A stretch of 64,000 nucleotides of DNA, taken from assembly GCF_004023625.1 (NCBI RefSeq), contig NZ_RPDJ01000001.1, positions 434,001-498,000 of the forward strand, written 5' to 3'. The translations under genes and the position numbers were made by a program. Shown here piece after piece: positions 26,362 through 36,345 of the stretch. The notes under the pieces are model-generated. The model had not been told where the DNA came from, searched no databases, and worked only from the letters and a program-made list of their open reading frames with translations. This DNA is from Streptomyces cavernae. GTDB lineage: Bacteria > Actinomycetota > Actinomycetes > Streptomycetales > Streptomycetaceae. The stretch's first letter is position 1. Every line of letters begins with the position of its first letter.

Positions 26362-29037
26362 CTACTTCTGGCTGAGTGGTGTGACGGCGATCCGATCGAT
26401 GACCGGTGCGTACGGGGATCGCTGGTCGTACTGGTTGTAGGTGTCGCCGTCGAAGTCGGGCAGTTCCTCCGCGGTGAACGTGAGCCGGTTCGTGCCCTTC
26501 TTCAGGGTGACCGGGACGGTCAGGTCCCGGAAGTCGTTGAAGTGGAAGGTCGTCGGGAAGAGCACGCGACGGGCCGGTCCTCCGTTGACCGAAAGGTCGG
26601 CGTGACGGGCGATCGGGTCGGGGTTGTAGTGGGTGGCCGGGGCCTGCTCGGCGTTGGAGTAGCGGATGGTCAGCGCGTGCCGACCGGACCGCTGGGCGAC
26701 GACGTCGACGGTGAGGGCGTTGGCCTTGCCGTCGCCGATGCCGGTGACCGCCTTGCCGCCGGAGGCGAAGGTGTAGGTGTCGGTCACCGTGGCAGCACCC
26801 GTCAATATGCCGTCTTCCGCCTGGTACACGTTGGTCGTCAGCGCGCCGCTGGACGGGGCGACCCGCAGCCGGTCGAGCGCCGGCGCGCCCGAGGTGCCGG
26901 TGACGGTGATCTTGTTGATGCCGCCGGACAGGAAGACCCGGACGCTGTCGGTGCCCTTGCTGCTGCCTCCGACCTTGGGCATGTCGAGCTTCTCGCCGTT
27001 GAAGGAGATGCTTGCCCGGCCGCCGCCCAAGTGGTCGACGGAGACGGTCGATTCGCCGTCGGCGGGGGAGTAGACCCAGAAGGTCGCGGAGTCCCCCTTG
27101 GCCAGCGGTACGGCGCCGGGGCCCGAGGCACCCGGGTGGTCGTAACTGGGCCGCGCTCCGGTGAGAGTGGCGTACTCGGCCTCGTAGACCGCAGGCGCGG
27201 TCACACGCTCGTTCCGCAGTGACAGGTCGATCTTGTCGATGATGGCGTCGCCCTTGGTGACGCCCAGGTCGGGGTCCTTGGCGGAGAGCGTGATGCGGTG
27301 CTTGCCGGCGGTCAGTTTCACCGTGGTGTCGGTGTGGCCCCAGACCACCCACTTGTAGCCGAGCGGCAGTCGCAGTTCCTGCGGGTCCTTGCCGTCGACG
27401 CGCAGGAAGACGTTGGTGGGGCCCTGCTCCTTCACCAGGTCGTACAGGTTGTAGGAGTTGGCGAAGACACTCAGGTCGTACGTGCCGTCCTGCGGGACCT
27501 CCACGTCGAAGGCGAGCACTCCGTCGGAGCCGGTGCGCAGGCCGCCCACGTTGTAGGTGCCCGACGTCGCGAACTTCCCGACATCTGAGGGCGATCCCTC
27601 GGGGCCGTTCTTGGAGTAGCCCTTGCCGGTATAGGTGGCGCTCTCCGCCTCGTACGTCTTGCGCCAGCTCACAGAGGGTTCGGCCGGGACTCCGCCGTTC
27701 CCGCCTGGGGAGAGGATGACCTGGTACGCCGACATCTCGTTCATGCCGGTCATGGGGAGGGTGACCGTGCCGTCCGCGTCGACCTCGAGCTCGAGGTCGG
27801 CCAGTCTGAGCGGCTGGGCGGAGTCGCCGACCTGTCCACTCCAGGGGATCTCCTGCACGGTGGCGTGCACGGTCGTGCCGAAGAGCTCGGGGTCGATGTT
27901 CTTGAAGACGACGTCCGCGTCACCGCTCTTGCCACCGAAGATCACCCGGGACTGCTTCTTGTCCTCGTCGAGGGTTGCCACCCCCTGGAGGGTGTACTGC
28001 TGGTTGGGGTGCGGGGCGGTCACCTGCACCGTGTGGCCGGACATCTGGCCGTAGGCGTTGAACAGCCACCACTGGCCGTTGCCCTTGTTGGCTTCGACGG
28101 CGGAGTCGTTGAGGTTGCCGTCTATGTTCCAGTACGCCAGGTCGGCGTCGATCTTCGACTCCTCGATCGCGGAGACCCACTGGATCACCTGGCCGGGCAC
28201 GGACAGATGGTAGTTGTGGCCGTACTCGTTGACGTTGATCGGCAGCGGGTTGATGCCGACCTCCTTCTCCCACTGCCGGTACCTGGCGACGCTCGTCCGG
28301 ACCGCGGCGGGCGACGACAGTTCGTGCCAGGTCACCACGTCGGGCACCACGCCGTTGGCCTTGGCGTACTGCAGGAAGCCCTTGACCTGGTCGTAGAGCA
28401 CGCTGGTGTTGGGGCCCGCGATCCGCGCCCGAGGGTCGAGGCTCCTGATGAGCTGGTAGACCTCTTTCCACGCCGCGAAGAAGTGCTGCGGGTCGTTCAG
28501 CCACGAGACCTTGTTGTAGCTCCAGTCGCCGGTGCCGAACATGTTCCCTTCGGGTTCGTTGAAGGGCACGTACACGACATGGTCCTTGTACTCACCCATG
28601 GTCAGGACCTGCTTGACCTGCTTCTTGATCTTCTCCTTGAAGTCATCGAGCCGCGCGGGACCGTCGGCACCCGGCCACTGGTAGGGGAACCCGCGGTAGA
28701 TGTCGGTCATGTAGATGTAGACGTCCTTGCCGCCCGAGTCCACGAACGGCGGCAGGACCTCCAGGGCGTCCGCCCCCGGATGCTGCGGCCCGTCCTGCGC
28801 CTTCGTCGACACCGTACGGACATGCATGCCCTCCAGGAGGTTGCGGCTGGGCACCCCGTCGCCGTAGACGCCGTACAGCGAGCCCGAGGCGCCGCCGTGG
28901 AAGGGACCCGTGTCAGTGGAGAGGTCCACGACGAGCCGTTCCGGCTCGGCCGCTCCGGCCGTGCCGGAGCTGGCGAGCATGGTGGCGATGACCGTCATCG
29001 CCGCGGCGCCTGTTCCAGATGTTCTCCTGCGTCGCAC
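26362..29037 (-). CDS. Secreted clan GH-A glycoside hydrolase with three CBM35-like modules
   Basis: 891 aa from GTG at 29037, with GGAGAC upstream. The twin-arginine-rich n-region (VRRRRTSGTGAAA) and hydrophobic core end at GTAGAAE. The catalytic (alpha/beta)8 domain spans about 40-470. It has acid/base Glu in PFNEPEGN at about 160 and nucleophile Glu in NVNEYG at about 270, as in GH39-type enzymes. Three carbohydrate-binding modules follow, each starting Y-[EQ]-A-E (YEAESATYTG, YEAEYATLTG, YQAEDGILTG). It is divergent from the LacI gene across a region with four operators, so it is very likely repressed by LacI. The substrate could be a plant or fungal polysaccharide. Confidence 0.9.
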   Translation of the reverse strand: MRRRRTSGTGAAAMTVIATMLASSGTAGAAEPERLVVDLSTDTGPFHGGASGSLYGVYGDGVPSRNLLEGMHVRTVSTKAQDGPQHPGADALEVLPPFVDSGGKDVYIYMTDIYRGFPYQWPGADGPARLDDFKEKIKKQVKQVLTMGEYKDHVVYVPFNEPEGNMFGTGDWSYNKVSWLNDPQHFFAAWKEVYQLIRSLDPRARIAGPNTSVLYDQVKGFLQYAKANGVVPDVVTWHELSSPAAVRTSVARYRQWEKEVGINPLPINVNEYGHNYHLSVPGQVIQWVSAIEESKIDADLAYWNIDGNLNDSAVEANKGNGQWWLFNAYGQMSGHTVQVTAPHPNQQYTLQGVATLDEDKKQSRVIFGGKSGDADVVFKNIDPELFGTTVHATVQEIPWSGQVGDSAQPLRLADLELEVDADGTVTLPMTGMNEMSAYQVILSPGGNGGVPAEPSVSWRKTYEAESATYTGKGYSKNGPEGSPSDVGKFATSGTYNVGGLRTGSDGVLAFDVEVPQDGTYDLSVFANSYNLYDLVKEQGPTNVFLRVDGKDPQELRLPLGYKWVVWGHTDTTVKLTAGKHRITLSAKDPDLGVTKGDAIIDKIDLSLRNERVTAPAVYEAEYATLTGARPSYDHPGASGPGAVPLAKGDSATFWVYSPADGESTVSVDHLGGGRASISFNGEKLDMPKVGGSSKGTDSVRVFLSGGINKITVTGTSGAPALDRLRVAPSSGALTTNVYQAEDGILTGAATVTDTYTFASGGKAVTGIGDGKANALTVDVVAQRSGRHALTIRYSNAEQAPATHYNPDPIARHADLSVNGGPARRVLFPTTFHFNDFRDLTVPVTLKKGTNRLTFTAEELPDFDGDTYNQYDQRSPYAPVIDRIAVTPLSQK

Positions 29038-29114
29038 TGATGTCTCCGTGGTGTCCGTGAGGGCGCAAAGAAGGGTAGAGACGGCGGTTACGGGCTGCCG
29101 TGACCGCCAGCCAT

Positions 29115-29130
29115 GTCGAACCGGTTCGAC
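29115..29130. promoter_or_regulatory. LacI operator 1
   Basis: Perfect 16-bp palindrome GTCGAACCGGTTCGAC, the most extended of four copies of CGAACCGGTTCG in this gap. It lies 78 bp upstream of the GTG of the secreted hydrolase, where a bound repressor could block its transcription. Confidence 0.8.
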
Positions 29131-29202
29131 TTGTGCGAGGTCGCCTGGCTCGCCGTCACGGGGAGGGAATCTGGATCGCGAACTGGCGTCACACGCATCC
29201 GT

Positions 29203-29214
29203 CGAACCGGTTCG
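29203..29214. promoter_or_regulatory. LacI operator 2
   Basis: Perfect 12-bp palindrome CGAACCGGTTCG, about 86 bp from operator 1. A further half-site, CGAACCGG, is at 29232-29239. Confidence 0.75.
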
Positions 29215-29447
29215 CCGGAAGTTAGCACCGGCGAACCGGGCCAGCAATACTCCCGACGCGATTGTCTCGCCTGACACGGAGTGGCAGCGGCTGTGCCGCG
29301 GCGGACGACAGGCCGATGTGCCTGGTGAGGGCGACAACGGTGGGGCGGGGTGATGTTTCGCGGTCCGCGTTGCTGTTTCCGGTGCGTTTCCGAAAGCGCG
29401 CGCAAGGCATTGACACCCGCACGGGCAGCTCTTACCTTCCCATCACG

Positions 29448-29459
29448 CGAACCGGTTCG
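29448..29459. promoter_or_regulatory. LacI operator 3
   Basis: Perfect CGAACCGGTTCG, 103 bp before the lacI-type start codon. Confidence 0.75.
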
Positions 29460-29529
29460 ACGACCGGAAGCGCCGCATTCGCCCACTCTTCTGCGCCCCG
29501 GCGGTACGATCCCTCTCTCTCGAGAGTCG

Positions 29530-29541
29530 CGAACCGGTTCG
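29530..29541. promoter_or_regulatory. LacI operator 4
   Basis: Perfect CGAACCGGTTCG immediately before the ribosome binding site of the regulator gene, consistent with autorepression. It is spaced 82 bp from operator 3. Confidence 0.78.
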
Positions 29542-29561
29542 ATCTTCTATGAAGGAGCCCC

Positions 29562-30599
29562 GTGAACATCGGTGAGATTGCCAAGCGGGCCGGTGTCTCG
29601 CGGAGCACCGTGTCGTACGCACTGAGCGGTAAACGTCCGGTGTCGGACGAGACCCGCGAGAAGATCCAGCGGGTCATCGACGACCTGGGCTACCGCCCCA
29701 ACGCCAGCGCACGCGCCCTGGCCAACGGCCGGACCAGCACCATCGGCCTGGTCTTCCCGCCGGCCGGGGATCACTACACCGGAATGCAGCTCGATTTCAT
29801 CGGCAGCGTGGTGGAGGCCGCTGCCGCCTACGACTACGACGTGCTGCTGTCCCCGAGCGGGGTGGACAGCGACCGCTCCTTCCAGCGACTGCTGGGCGAG
29901 CGGCGCGTCGACGGCGCGATCCTGATGGAGATCAGACTGCAGGACGACCGGGTCGACCACCTCATCGCCGAGAACTTTCCCGCCGTCTGCATCGGCCGCA
30001 CCGCGCAGCCGGAGGGCGACTGGTGGGTCGGCCTGGACCACACCGCGCTGGCGGCGGCCTGTGTCCACTACCTCGCGGACCTGGGCCACCGCAGGATCGC
30101 CTTCGTCAACCGGCCGGAGCGGCTCCTGCGCGCCGGGTACGAGTCCGCACACCGAGGACTCGACGGCTTCACCAAGGCCGCTGCGGAGCGCGGGCTCACC
30201 GCCCGTACGTACGACTGCGGGGACGACGCCCCCTCGGGGCAGGCCTGTGTGGAGCGGATCCTGCATGACGACCCCGACACCACGGCCCTCGTCACCCTGA
30301 ACGAGGCAGCGCTGGGCGGCCTCTACCGGGGCCTGGCCCACGCGGGCCGCCATGTGCCGCGCGACTTCTCCGTGACGGGAGTGGTCGCCGCCCGGTGGGC
30401 CGAGACAGTGACTCCGCAGCTCACAGCGGCAGACGTGCCGGCCGCGCAGATGGGGCGTCTGGCCGTCGAACTGCTCGTCGAGCGACTCGACCACCCCGAC
30501 GCGCCGCCTCGCCAGCAACTGCTCGCCCCGCCGATCTCGCTGCGTGGAAGCACCGGGCCCGCCTACGCCGTTGGGCCCGCAAGTCCCGGCTCCGCCTGA
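29562..30599 (+). CDS. LacI-family transcriptional repressor
   Basis: 345 aa from GTG at 29562, with GAAGGAG 5 bp upstream. The N-terminal LacI HTH is NIGEIAKRAGVSRSTVSYALSGKRPVS. The hinge helix YRPNASARALANGRT follows, then the periplasmic-binding-like sugar domain (IGLVFPPAGDHYTG, DLGHRRIAFVNRP). It most likely binds the four CGAACCGGTTCG sites in front of it, controlling itself, the divergent secreted hydrolase and perhaps the downstream transporter. The inducer would be a sugar released by these enzymes. Confidence 0.95.
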   Translation: MNIGEIAKRAGVSRSTVSYALSGKRPVSDETREKIQRVIDDLGYRPNASARALANGRTSTIGLVFPPAGDHYTGMQLDFIGSVVEAAAAYDYDVLLSPSGVDSDRSFQRLLGERRVDGAILMEIRLQDDRVDHLIAENFPAVCIGRTAQPEGDWWVGLDHTALAAACVHYLADLGHRRIAFVNRPERLLRAGYESAHRGLDGFTKAAAERGLTARTYDCGDDAPSGQACVERILHDDPDTTALVTLNEAALGGLYRGLAHAGRHVPRDFSVTGVVAARWAETVTPQLTAADVPAAQMGRLAVELLVERLDHPDAPPRQQLLAPPISLRGSTGPAYAVGPASPGSA

Positions 30600-30860
30600 A
30601 CGCCTGACCGGCTGCCGCCTGTCGGGACCACAACCGCCCGGCGGTTGCGTGAGTCGCTCCCGCTGCCCCTACCCGTCCTCGCCCGGGGTCTCCGCCCCTT
30701 CGACCCGACCAGTGGGCTCCGTCCCCCGCACCCCAAACCCCTGTCCGGGGGACGGCCCCGGACGCGCGCTCCGCAAACCGCCGGAGGGGCCGGCGTCCCG
30801 CCGTGCCCCCCGGCCCTCTCTGGCATGCGTATGTCAACCTCGGAGATCAGAGGAACACCC

Positions 30861-32105
30861 ATGAACAGATCCAGCAGACGCCGTCTCAGCGCCGCTGCCA
30901 TGACCGTAGCCGCCCTCACGGCCGCCACCACCGCATGCTCATCCGGTGACGGCAACACGTCCGCCAAGGCGGCCGACAGCGGCACCTACACCATCTGGGA
31001 CCCGTACCCGCAGTTCGCCAAGGACTCGGACTGGGTGAAGCTGCTGGAAGGCTGCGGCAGCGAGGCCGGAGTCAAGATCAAGCGGACGGCCTTCGACACC
31101 AGCGATCTGACGAACAAGGCGCTGCTGGCGGCTCAGCAGGACAACTCCCCGGACGTCCTCATCCTCGACAACCCGGTGGTCTCGACGCTCGCCGAGGCGG
31201 GGGTCCTCACCACGACCGACGAGAACAAGGTCGACACCTCCAAGGTGGACCCCAACCTGCTCGCGGCCGGCCAGTCGGGCGGCAAGACCTACGGCACGCC
31301 CATCGGCGCCAACACCCTGGCCCTCTACTACAACAAGGACGTCCTCAAGACCGCAGGCGTGGACATCGCCTCGATCACGGACTGGAAGTCACTGACCGCG
31401 GCGCTGGCCAAGGTCAAGAAGGCGGGCAAGAAGGGCATCACCTTCTCCGCGATCGGCACCGAGGAGGGCAGCTTCCAGTTCCTGCCGTGGTTCTGGGGCT
31501 CCGGCGCGAAGCTCACCGAACTCGACTCCGCCCAGGGCGTGTCGGCGCTGTCCCTGTGGAGCGACTGGATGAAGAAGGGGTACGCCCCGAACTCGGTGAT
31601 CAACAACACCCAGACCACCAGCTGGCAGGAGTTCGCGAGCGGCGACTACGCCTTCGCCGAGAACGGCACCTGGCAGCTCGCGAACGCCGAGAAGGCCGGC
31701 TTCGACTATGGCGTCCTGCCCATCCCCGCGTCCGACGGCGGCAACGCGGCGGCCCCGACCGGCGGCGAGTTCGTCACCATCCCCGTCCAGGGCGACACCG
31801 GCCGCTACACCACCACTCAGAAGCTGGTCTCCTGCCTGACCAGCACCGAGAACCTCAACGCCACCGACACCACCCTGTCCTACGTGGCCCCCACCAGCGA
31901 GGTGCAGGACAAGCAGGTGGCGGCCGACGCCAAGCTGAAGCCCTGGGTCGAGGCGGTCAAGGCCGCCAAGGGACGCACGAGCGACGACCTCGGCACCAAG
32001 TACCCCAAGATCTCCGAGCAGATGTGGAAGGCCGTCCAGTCCGCCCTCAGCGGGTCGCAGTCGCCGAAGGACGCGCTGGTCGCAGCGCAGGACGCCGTCA
32101 AGTAA
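30861..32105 (+). CDS. ABC sugar-transporter substrate-binding lipoprotein
   Basis: 414 aa from ATG at 30861 (AGAGGA ribosome binding site). The signal peptide ends in TAATTAC with Cys at the lipobox, followed by SSGDGNTSAK. The MalE-type domain shows KTYGTPIGANTLALYYNKDVL, the classic sugar-binding-protein strand, and SWQEFASGDYAFAENGTWQL. It would capture an oligosaccharide outside the cell and deliver it to the two permeases that follow. No ATPase gene is in this operon; such systems often use a shared MsiK-type ATPase. Confidence 0.94.
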   Translation: MNRSSRRRLSAAAMTVAALTAATTACSSGDGNTSAKAADSGTYTIWDPYPQFAKDSDWVKLLEGCGSEAGVKIKRTAFDTSDLTNKALLAAQQDNSPDVLILDNPVVSTLAEAGVLTTTDENKVDTSKVDPNLLAAGQSGGKTYGTPIGANTLALYYNKDVLKTAGVDIASITDWKSLTAALAKVKKAGKKGITFSAIGTEEGSFQFLPWFWGSGAKLTELDSAQGVSALSLWSDWMKKGYAPNSVINNTQTTSWQEFASGDYAFAENGTWQLANAEKAGFDYGVLPIPASDGGNAAAPTGGEFVTIPVQGDTGRYTTTQKLVSCLTSTENLNATDTTLSYVAPTSEVQDKQVAADAKLKPWVEAVKAAKGRTSDDLGTKYPKISEQMWKAVQSALSGSQSPKDALVAAQDAVK

Positions 32106-32133
32106 ACCGTCGAGCAACCGCATTCGGGGCTCA

Positions 32134-33123
32134 ATGATGAACCGCACGACACACCCGCCGGACCGCCGGCCGGTGCGCGACCGGAACGGGGCGGCCACCG
32201 CCGCCCCGCCCCCGGCCGCCACCGCTTCCCGGAGCCGTCGGCCCAGCTCCCAGCAGTGGGCCGCCTGGGCATTCCTCGCGCCGGTGACCCTCTACCTCGG
32301 CCTCTTCTACGCCTACCCCCTCTACCGCAACCTCGATCTGAGCCTGCGCAACTACACCGTGCGCTCGTTCGTCCAGGGCGACGCGCCGTTCACCGGCCTC
32401 GCGAACTACCGAACCGTCCTCGACGACCCGACCTTCGGCCCGGCCCTCACCCACACCGTGGTGTTCACCGCCGTGTGCCTGTTCTTCCAGTACGCCATCG
32501 GCCTGGCCCTCGCGGTCTTCTTCAACCAGCACTTCCGGCTCTCCGCCACCCTGCGGGCCCTGTTCCTGGTGCCGTGGCTGCTGCCGCTGATCGTGTCGGC
32601 CTCCTCCTGGTCGTGGATGCTCAACAGCGACTCGGGCATCGTCAACGCCCTGTTGAGCACCGTCGGCATCGATCCGGTGCACTGGCTGACTTCGCCGTCC
32701 TGGTCACTGACCTCGGTGATCATCGCCAACATCTGGATCGGTGTCCCGTTCAACCTGGTCGTGCTGCACAGCGGTCTGCAGTCGATCCCCAGCAGCCTCT
32801 ACGAGGCGGCCGCCCTCGACGGTGCGGGTGCCTGGCGGCGCTTCTGGAGCATCACCTTCCCGCTGCTGCGCCCAGTGTCCGCCATCACTCTGCTGCTGGG
32901 CCTGGTCTACACACTCAAGGTCTTCGACATCATCTGGATCATGACCAAGGGCGGCCCGGCCGATTCGTCCACCACCTTCGCCACCTGGTCCTACCGGCTC
33001 GGCTTCGGCAACCTGCTCCCCGCCTTCGGCCCCGGCGCGGCCGTCGGGAACCTGCTCGTCGTCGCGGCGCTGGTCTTCGGCCTGGTGTACCTGAGGGTCC
33101 AGCGAAAGCAGGCACTGTCGTGA
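32134..33123 (+). CDS. ABC sugar transporter permease, MalF/UgpA type
   Basis: 329 aa. After a short Pro/Arg-rich cytoplasmic N-terminus it has six predicted membrane helices. The EAA loop motif YEAAALDGAGAWRRFWSITFPLLRP near the C-terminus contacts the ATPase. It lies 28 bp after the binding-protein gene and overlaps the next permease by 4 bp, as expected for a translationally coupled heterodimer. Either ATG at 32134 or 32137 may be used. Confidence 0.95.
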   Translation: MMNRTTHPPDRRPVRDRNGAATAAPPPAATASRSRRPSSQQWAAWAFLAPVTLYLGLFYAYPLYRNLDLSLRNYTVRSFVQGDAPFTGLANYRTVLDDPTFGPALTHTVVFTAVCLFFQYAIGLALAVFFNQHFRLSATLRALFLVPWLLPLIVSASSWSWMLNSDSGIVNALLSTVGIDPVHWLTSPSWSLTSVIIANIWIGVPFNLVVLHSGLQSIPSSLYEAAALDGAGAWRRFWSITFPLLRPVSAITLLLGLVYTLKVFDIIWIMTKGGPADSSTTFATWSYRLGFGNLLPAFGPGAAVGNLLVVAALVFGLVYLRVQRKQALS

Positions 33124-33956
33124 CCGGGACCGCTATGAACCGACGCAACCGTACGTGGTGGAAGACCGCCACGGGCCTGCTGCTCACGGCGATCATGCTC
33201 TTCCCGGTCTACTGGATGCTCAACGTGTCCTTCACCCGCGACCAGGACATGCGCAAGTCCCCGCCCGACCTCTTCCCCGTCCGCGGCACTCTGGACGGCT
33301 ACCGCGCCGTCCTCGACCAGCAGCTGCCCTACCTCGCCACGAGCCTGGTCATCGGCCTCGGCACGGTCGTGCTGACCGTGGCGCTGGCCGCGCCCGCCGG
33401 CTACGCGCTGGCGAAGCTACGGCCACGCGGCGGCGGAGTGCTCAGCTTCCTCCTCCTGGTGGCCCAGATGATCCCCGGCATCATCATGGCGATGGGCTTC
33501 TACGCCATCTATCTCAGCCTCGGCCTGCTGCAGTCGGTACCCGGTCTGATCGTCGCGGACTCCACACTGGCCGTCCCCTTCGCGGTCCTGATCTTCACCG
33601 CCTTCATGACCGGCATCCCCAGCGAGCTGATCCAGGCCGCGCAGATGGACGGAGCAACAGCCCTGCGCACCTTTTGGTCCGTTGTGCTGCCGATGAGCCG
33701 CAACGCCGTCGTCACGGTCTCCCTGTTCACGTTCCTGTGGTCCTGGTCCGACTTCGTGTTCGCCAGCACCCTCGCCAACGGCGGCACCCACGAACCGATC
33801 ACCCTCGGCATCTACCACTACATCGGCAACAACAACCAGGAGTGGAACGCCATCATGGCCACCGCCGTCGTGGCCTCGCTGCCCGCTGCGGTCATCCTCG
33901 TCCTCGCCCAGCGCTACGTCGCCGCCGGCGTGACCGCCGGAGCCGTCAAGGACTGA
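33120..33956 (+). CDS. ABC sugar transporter permease, MalG/UgpE type
   Basis: 278 aa from GTG at 33120, overlapping the upstream stop (GTGA); ATG at 33135 is the alternative. Six helices are present, with EAA-loop variant IQAAQMDGATALRTFWSVVLPMSR. It pairs with the preceding permease. A C-terminal VAAGVTAGAVKD tail is the common end of CUT1 MalG proteins. Confidence 0.95.
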   Translation: MTGTAMNRRNRTWWKTATGLLLTAIMLFPVYWMLNVSFTRDQDMRKSPPDLFPVRGTLDGYRAVLDQQLPYLATSLVIGLGTVVLTVALAAPAGYALAKLRPRGGGVLSFLLLVAQMIPGIIMAMGFYAIYLSLGLLQSVPGLIVADSTLAVPFAVLIFTAFMTGIPSELIQAAQMDGATALRTFWSVVLPMSRNAVVTVSLFTFLWSWSDFVFASTLANGGTHEPITLGIYHYIGNNNQEWNAIMATAVVASLPAAVILVLAQRYVAAGVTAGAVKD

Positions 33957-34038
33957 CCTCTTCCGGTCAGTCCCCGTCCGGCCAGTCCACCTCCCGGCAG
34001 ACAGCCGCGCCCACCGCCGAAGAAACGAGTAACGCCTC

Positions 34039-35802
34039 ATGACCGCCGCCCGCTCCGGCCCGGCCTTCTCCGTCCACGACATTCCCTTCAGCACGCACGG
34101 CGCCTGGTTCGACCTCTCGCCCGTGGTGGCGGAGAAGACGTACGCCGAGGACCTGCACCTGGTCTCCCACCAGAACGGCATGCACGCCGTCCTGCGTCTC
34201 ATGCCCCTCGACACGAAGAACGGCGACCGGGCCGAGACTCGCGTCGAGTCGACGCCGAGCCTGCTCAGTTGGGTTCACCAGGCAGGGAGCATCGCCTGTG
34301 CCTACGAGTCACCGGACACCGTCCGCCTCCGGGGAAAGGGGTTGGGGCTGCGCGTGACCGCGGCCGCAGAGGCCCTGACCCCCTTCACGGGCACGTACTT
34401 CCACCGCGACCCGGTGGACGGCTCGCACGTGTTCACGTCGTACGAGACGGGGCGCCGATACCGGATCACGGTGCGGTCCGGCTCCGTCACCGAGGTGGCC
34501 GGCAGCCAGGCCCTGGGCAGCGGCGACCGAGGCGTCACCATCACCGCGGACAACGGCGGAGTCTGGGAAGCGGCCGTCGAGGAACTGGACAGCGCACGCC
34601 GCCCCTTCACCTCCTCGCAGACGTTCGACCAGGTCGTGGCGGCCGCGGAGCAGGCCTTCACCTCCTTCGCCGACGCGGTGGCCCCCTGGCGCTCGCCCGG
34701 CACCCCGGCCGCCGAACTCGCCGCCTACGTCCTGTGGTCGGCGACGGTCCGCCCGGCCGCGCTCGTCACCCGGCCCGCCGTGCTGATGTCCAAGCACTGG
34801 ATGGACAAGGTCTGGAGCTGGGACCACTGCTTCAACGCCCTCGCCCTGGCGCCCGGAGCACCCGCGCTGGCCTGGGACCAGTTCTCGCTGCCCTTCGACC
34901 ACCAGGACGAGAGCGGGGCCCTGCCCGACTCGGTGACCCACTCGGAGGTCCTCTACAACTTCGTCAAACCACCCATCCACGGCTGGACCCTTGGCCGCCT
35001 GCGCCGCAGACTCCCCGACCCCCTTGGCCGGACCGAACTCACCGAGACCTACCGCCGGTTGGGACGCTGGACGGAGTTCTGGCTCACCTCGCGCCGCGCA
35101 CCGGGCTCCGCCCTGCCCCACTACCAACACGGCAACGACAGCGGCTGGGACAACGCCACGACCTTCGACCCCGAGCGCGTGGTCGTCACCGCCGACCTGG
35201 CCGCGTTCCTCGTCCTGCAACTCCGTGAACTCGCCGCCCTGGCCACCGAACTGGACCGTCCCGACGAGGCCGGCCGCTGGACCCGCACCGCGGAGACCAC
35301 CCAGGCGGCGATGCTCGACGAACTGTGGACGGGAGAGCGATTCGTGGCGCGGGGCGTCGACAGTGCGCAGACCTGGAGCACGTCCAGTCTGCTGGACCTC
35401 ATGCCGATGGTGCTGGGCGAGCACCTGCCCGAGAACGTCTCCACCGTACTGGCGGCCGGTATCGAGGCCCACCTGACCCCGCACGGACTGGCCACCGAAC
35501 TCCCCGCCTCACCCCACTACCTCCCCGACGGCTACTGGCGCGGCCCGATCTGGGCCCCCGCCACCGTCCTCATCGAGGACGGCTTGCGCCGCAGCGGTCA
35601 CCACCGTCTGGCGGACGAGATCAGCGACCGCTTCCGGACCCTGTGCGAAACCCACGGCTTCGCCGAGAACTTCGACGCACTCACCGGCACGGGCCTGCGC
35701 GACCGCGCCTACACCTGGACCGCGGCCGCCTACCTTCTCCTGGCCGAGGCCCACGAACTCCGGCACACCGCGCCCGAATCCGCCGCCCGCACCGGCGGAT
35801 GA
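34039..35802 (+). CDS. Cytoplasmic GH63/trehalase-like glycoside hydrolase (MGH1-type domain)
   Basis: 587 aa without a signal peptide. The N-terminal beta domain extends to about 210, then an (alpha/alpha)6 toroid: SKHWMDKVWSWDHCFNALAL, HQDESGALPDSVTHSE, HGNDSGWDNATTFDP, YWRGPIWAPATVLIEDGL and CETHGFAENFDALTG. These are the family motifs of GH63/GH37-like glucosidases and mannosylglycerate hydrolases, with the D-S-G-W-D and E-N-F-D acids likely catalytic. Located 82 bp after the ABC permeases, it would cleave the imported oligosaccharide inside the cell. Confidence 0.9.
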   Translation: MTAARSGPAFSVHDIPFSTHGAWFDLSPVVAEKTYAEDLHLVSHQNGMHAVLRLMPLDTKNGDRAETRVESTPSLLSWVHQAGSIACAYESPDTVRLRGKGLGLRVTAAAEALTPFTGTYFHRDPVDGSHVFTSYETGRRYRITVRSGSVTEVAGSQALGSGDRGVTITADNGGVWEAAVEELDSARRPFTSSQTFDQVVAAAEQAFTSFADAVAPWRSPGTPAAELAAYVLWSATVRPAALVTRPAVLMSKHWMDKVWSWDHCFNALALAPGAPALAWDQFSLPFDHQDESGALPDSVTHSEVLYNFVKPPIHGWTLGRLRRRLPDPLGRTELTETYRRLGRWTEFWLTSRRAPGSALPHYQHGNDSGWDNATTFDPERVVVTADLAAFLVLQLRELAALATELDRPDEAGRWTRTAETTQAAMLDELWTGERFVARGVDSAQTWSTSSLLDLMPMVLGEHLPENVSTVLAAGIEAHLTPHGLATELPASPHYLPDGYWRGPIWAPATVLIEDGLRRSGHHRLADEISDRFRTLCETHGFAENFDALTGTGLRDRAYTWTAAAYLLLAEAHELRHTAPESAARTGG

Positions 35803-36345
35803 GCCGACCCTCGACCACCACCCCTCTCCGGCTGCCACCCACCTCGGGAGTCGCCATGCACGTCCCCGACCGGCTGGAGAACACTGCCTGCCGGCAGTGG
35901 CGGCCGGTCCCGGCCACCTGACCTCCGTCATCCGCCCTCCCGGCCTCAGGAGGAATCGATGCGCCCCGCCCGCACCGGGCCGCCGTCGCGCGGGGAGGTC
36001 CCTGGTCACCCCGTTCGCCGCACGCGACTTCCCCGGCCGCTGGATCCGGTACTCACCGCAACCCACAAGCTCCGGGCGGACCGTTATGAGGCCACCAGCC
36101 TCTTCCGCCAGGACAGGTCTTTCCGGCGGGTCTCGCCCCAGGCCTGACCTGCCTTCGCCGTGCCCCCGGCCGGGTGCGGGCCACCGCCCACGTGCCACCT
36201 GAACCGCCCCACCCGGACCGCCGACCGCTCTCCTCTCCTCGGCGACCCCATGAACCGGCACACCGAACCCGCCAGAACGGCGGCTGCCGAAGGCCACCCG
36301 GGCCCACCGGGGGACCGGGTACCACACACCCTCTCGGGAGATCAC
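35803..36345. other. Intergenic region before GH-ricin gene
   Basis: About 540 bp with no supported gene. No copy of the CGAACCGGTTCG operator is seen, so the downstream gene may not be under the same LacI control or may be read through from the ABC operon. No clear terminator is visible after 35802. Confidence 0.45.
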
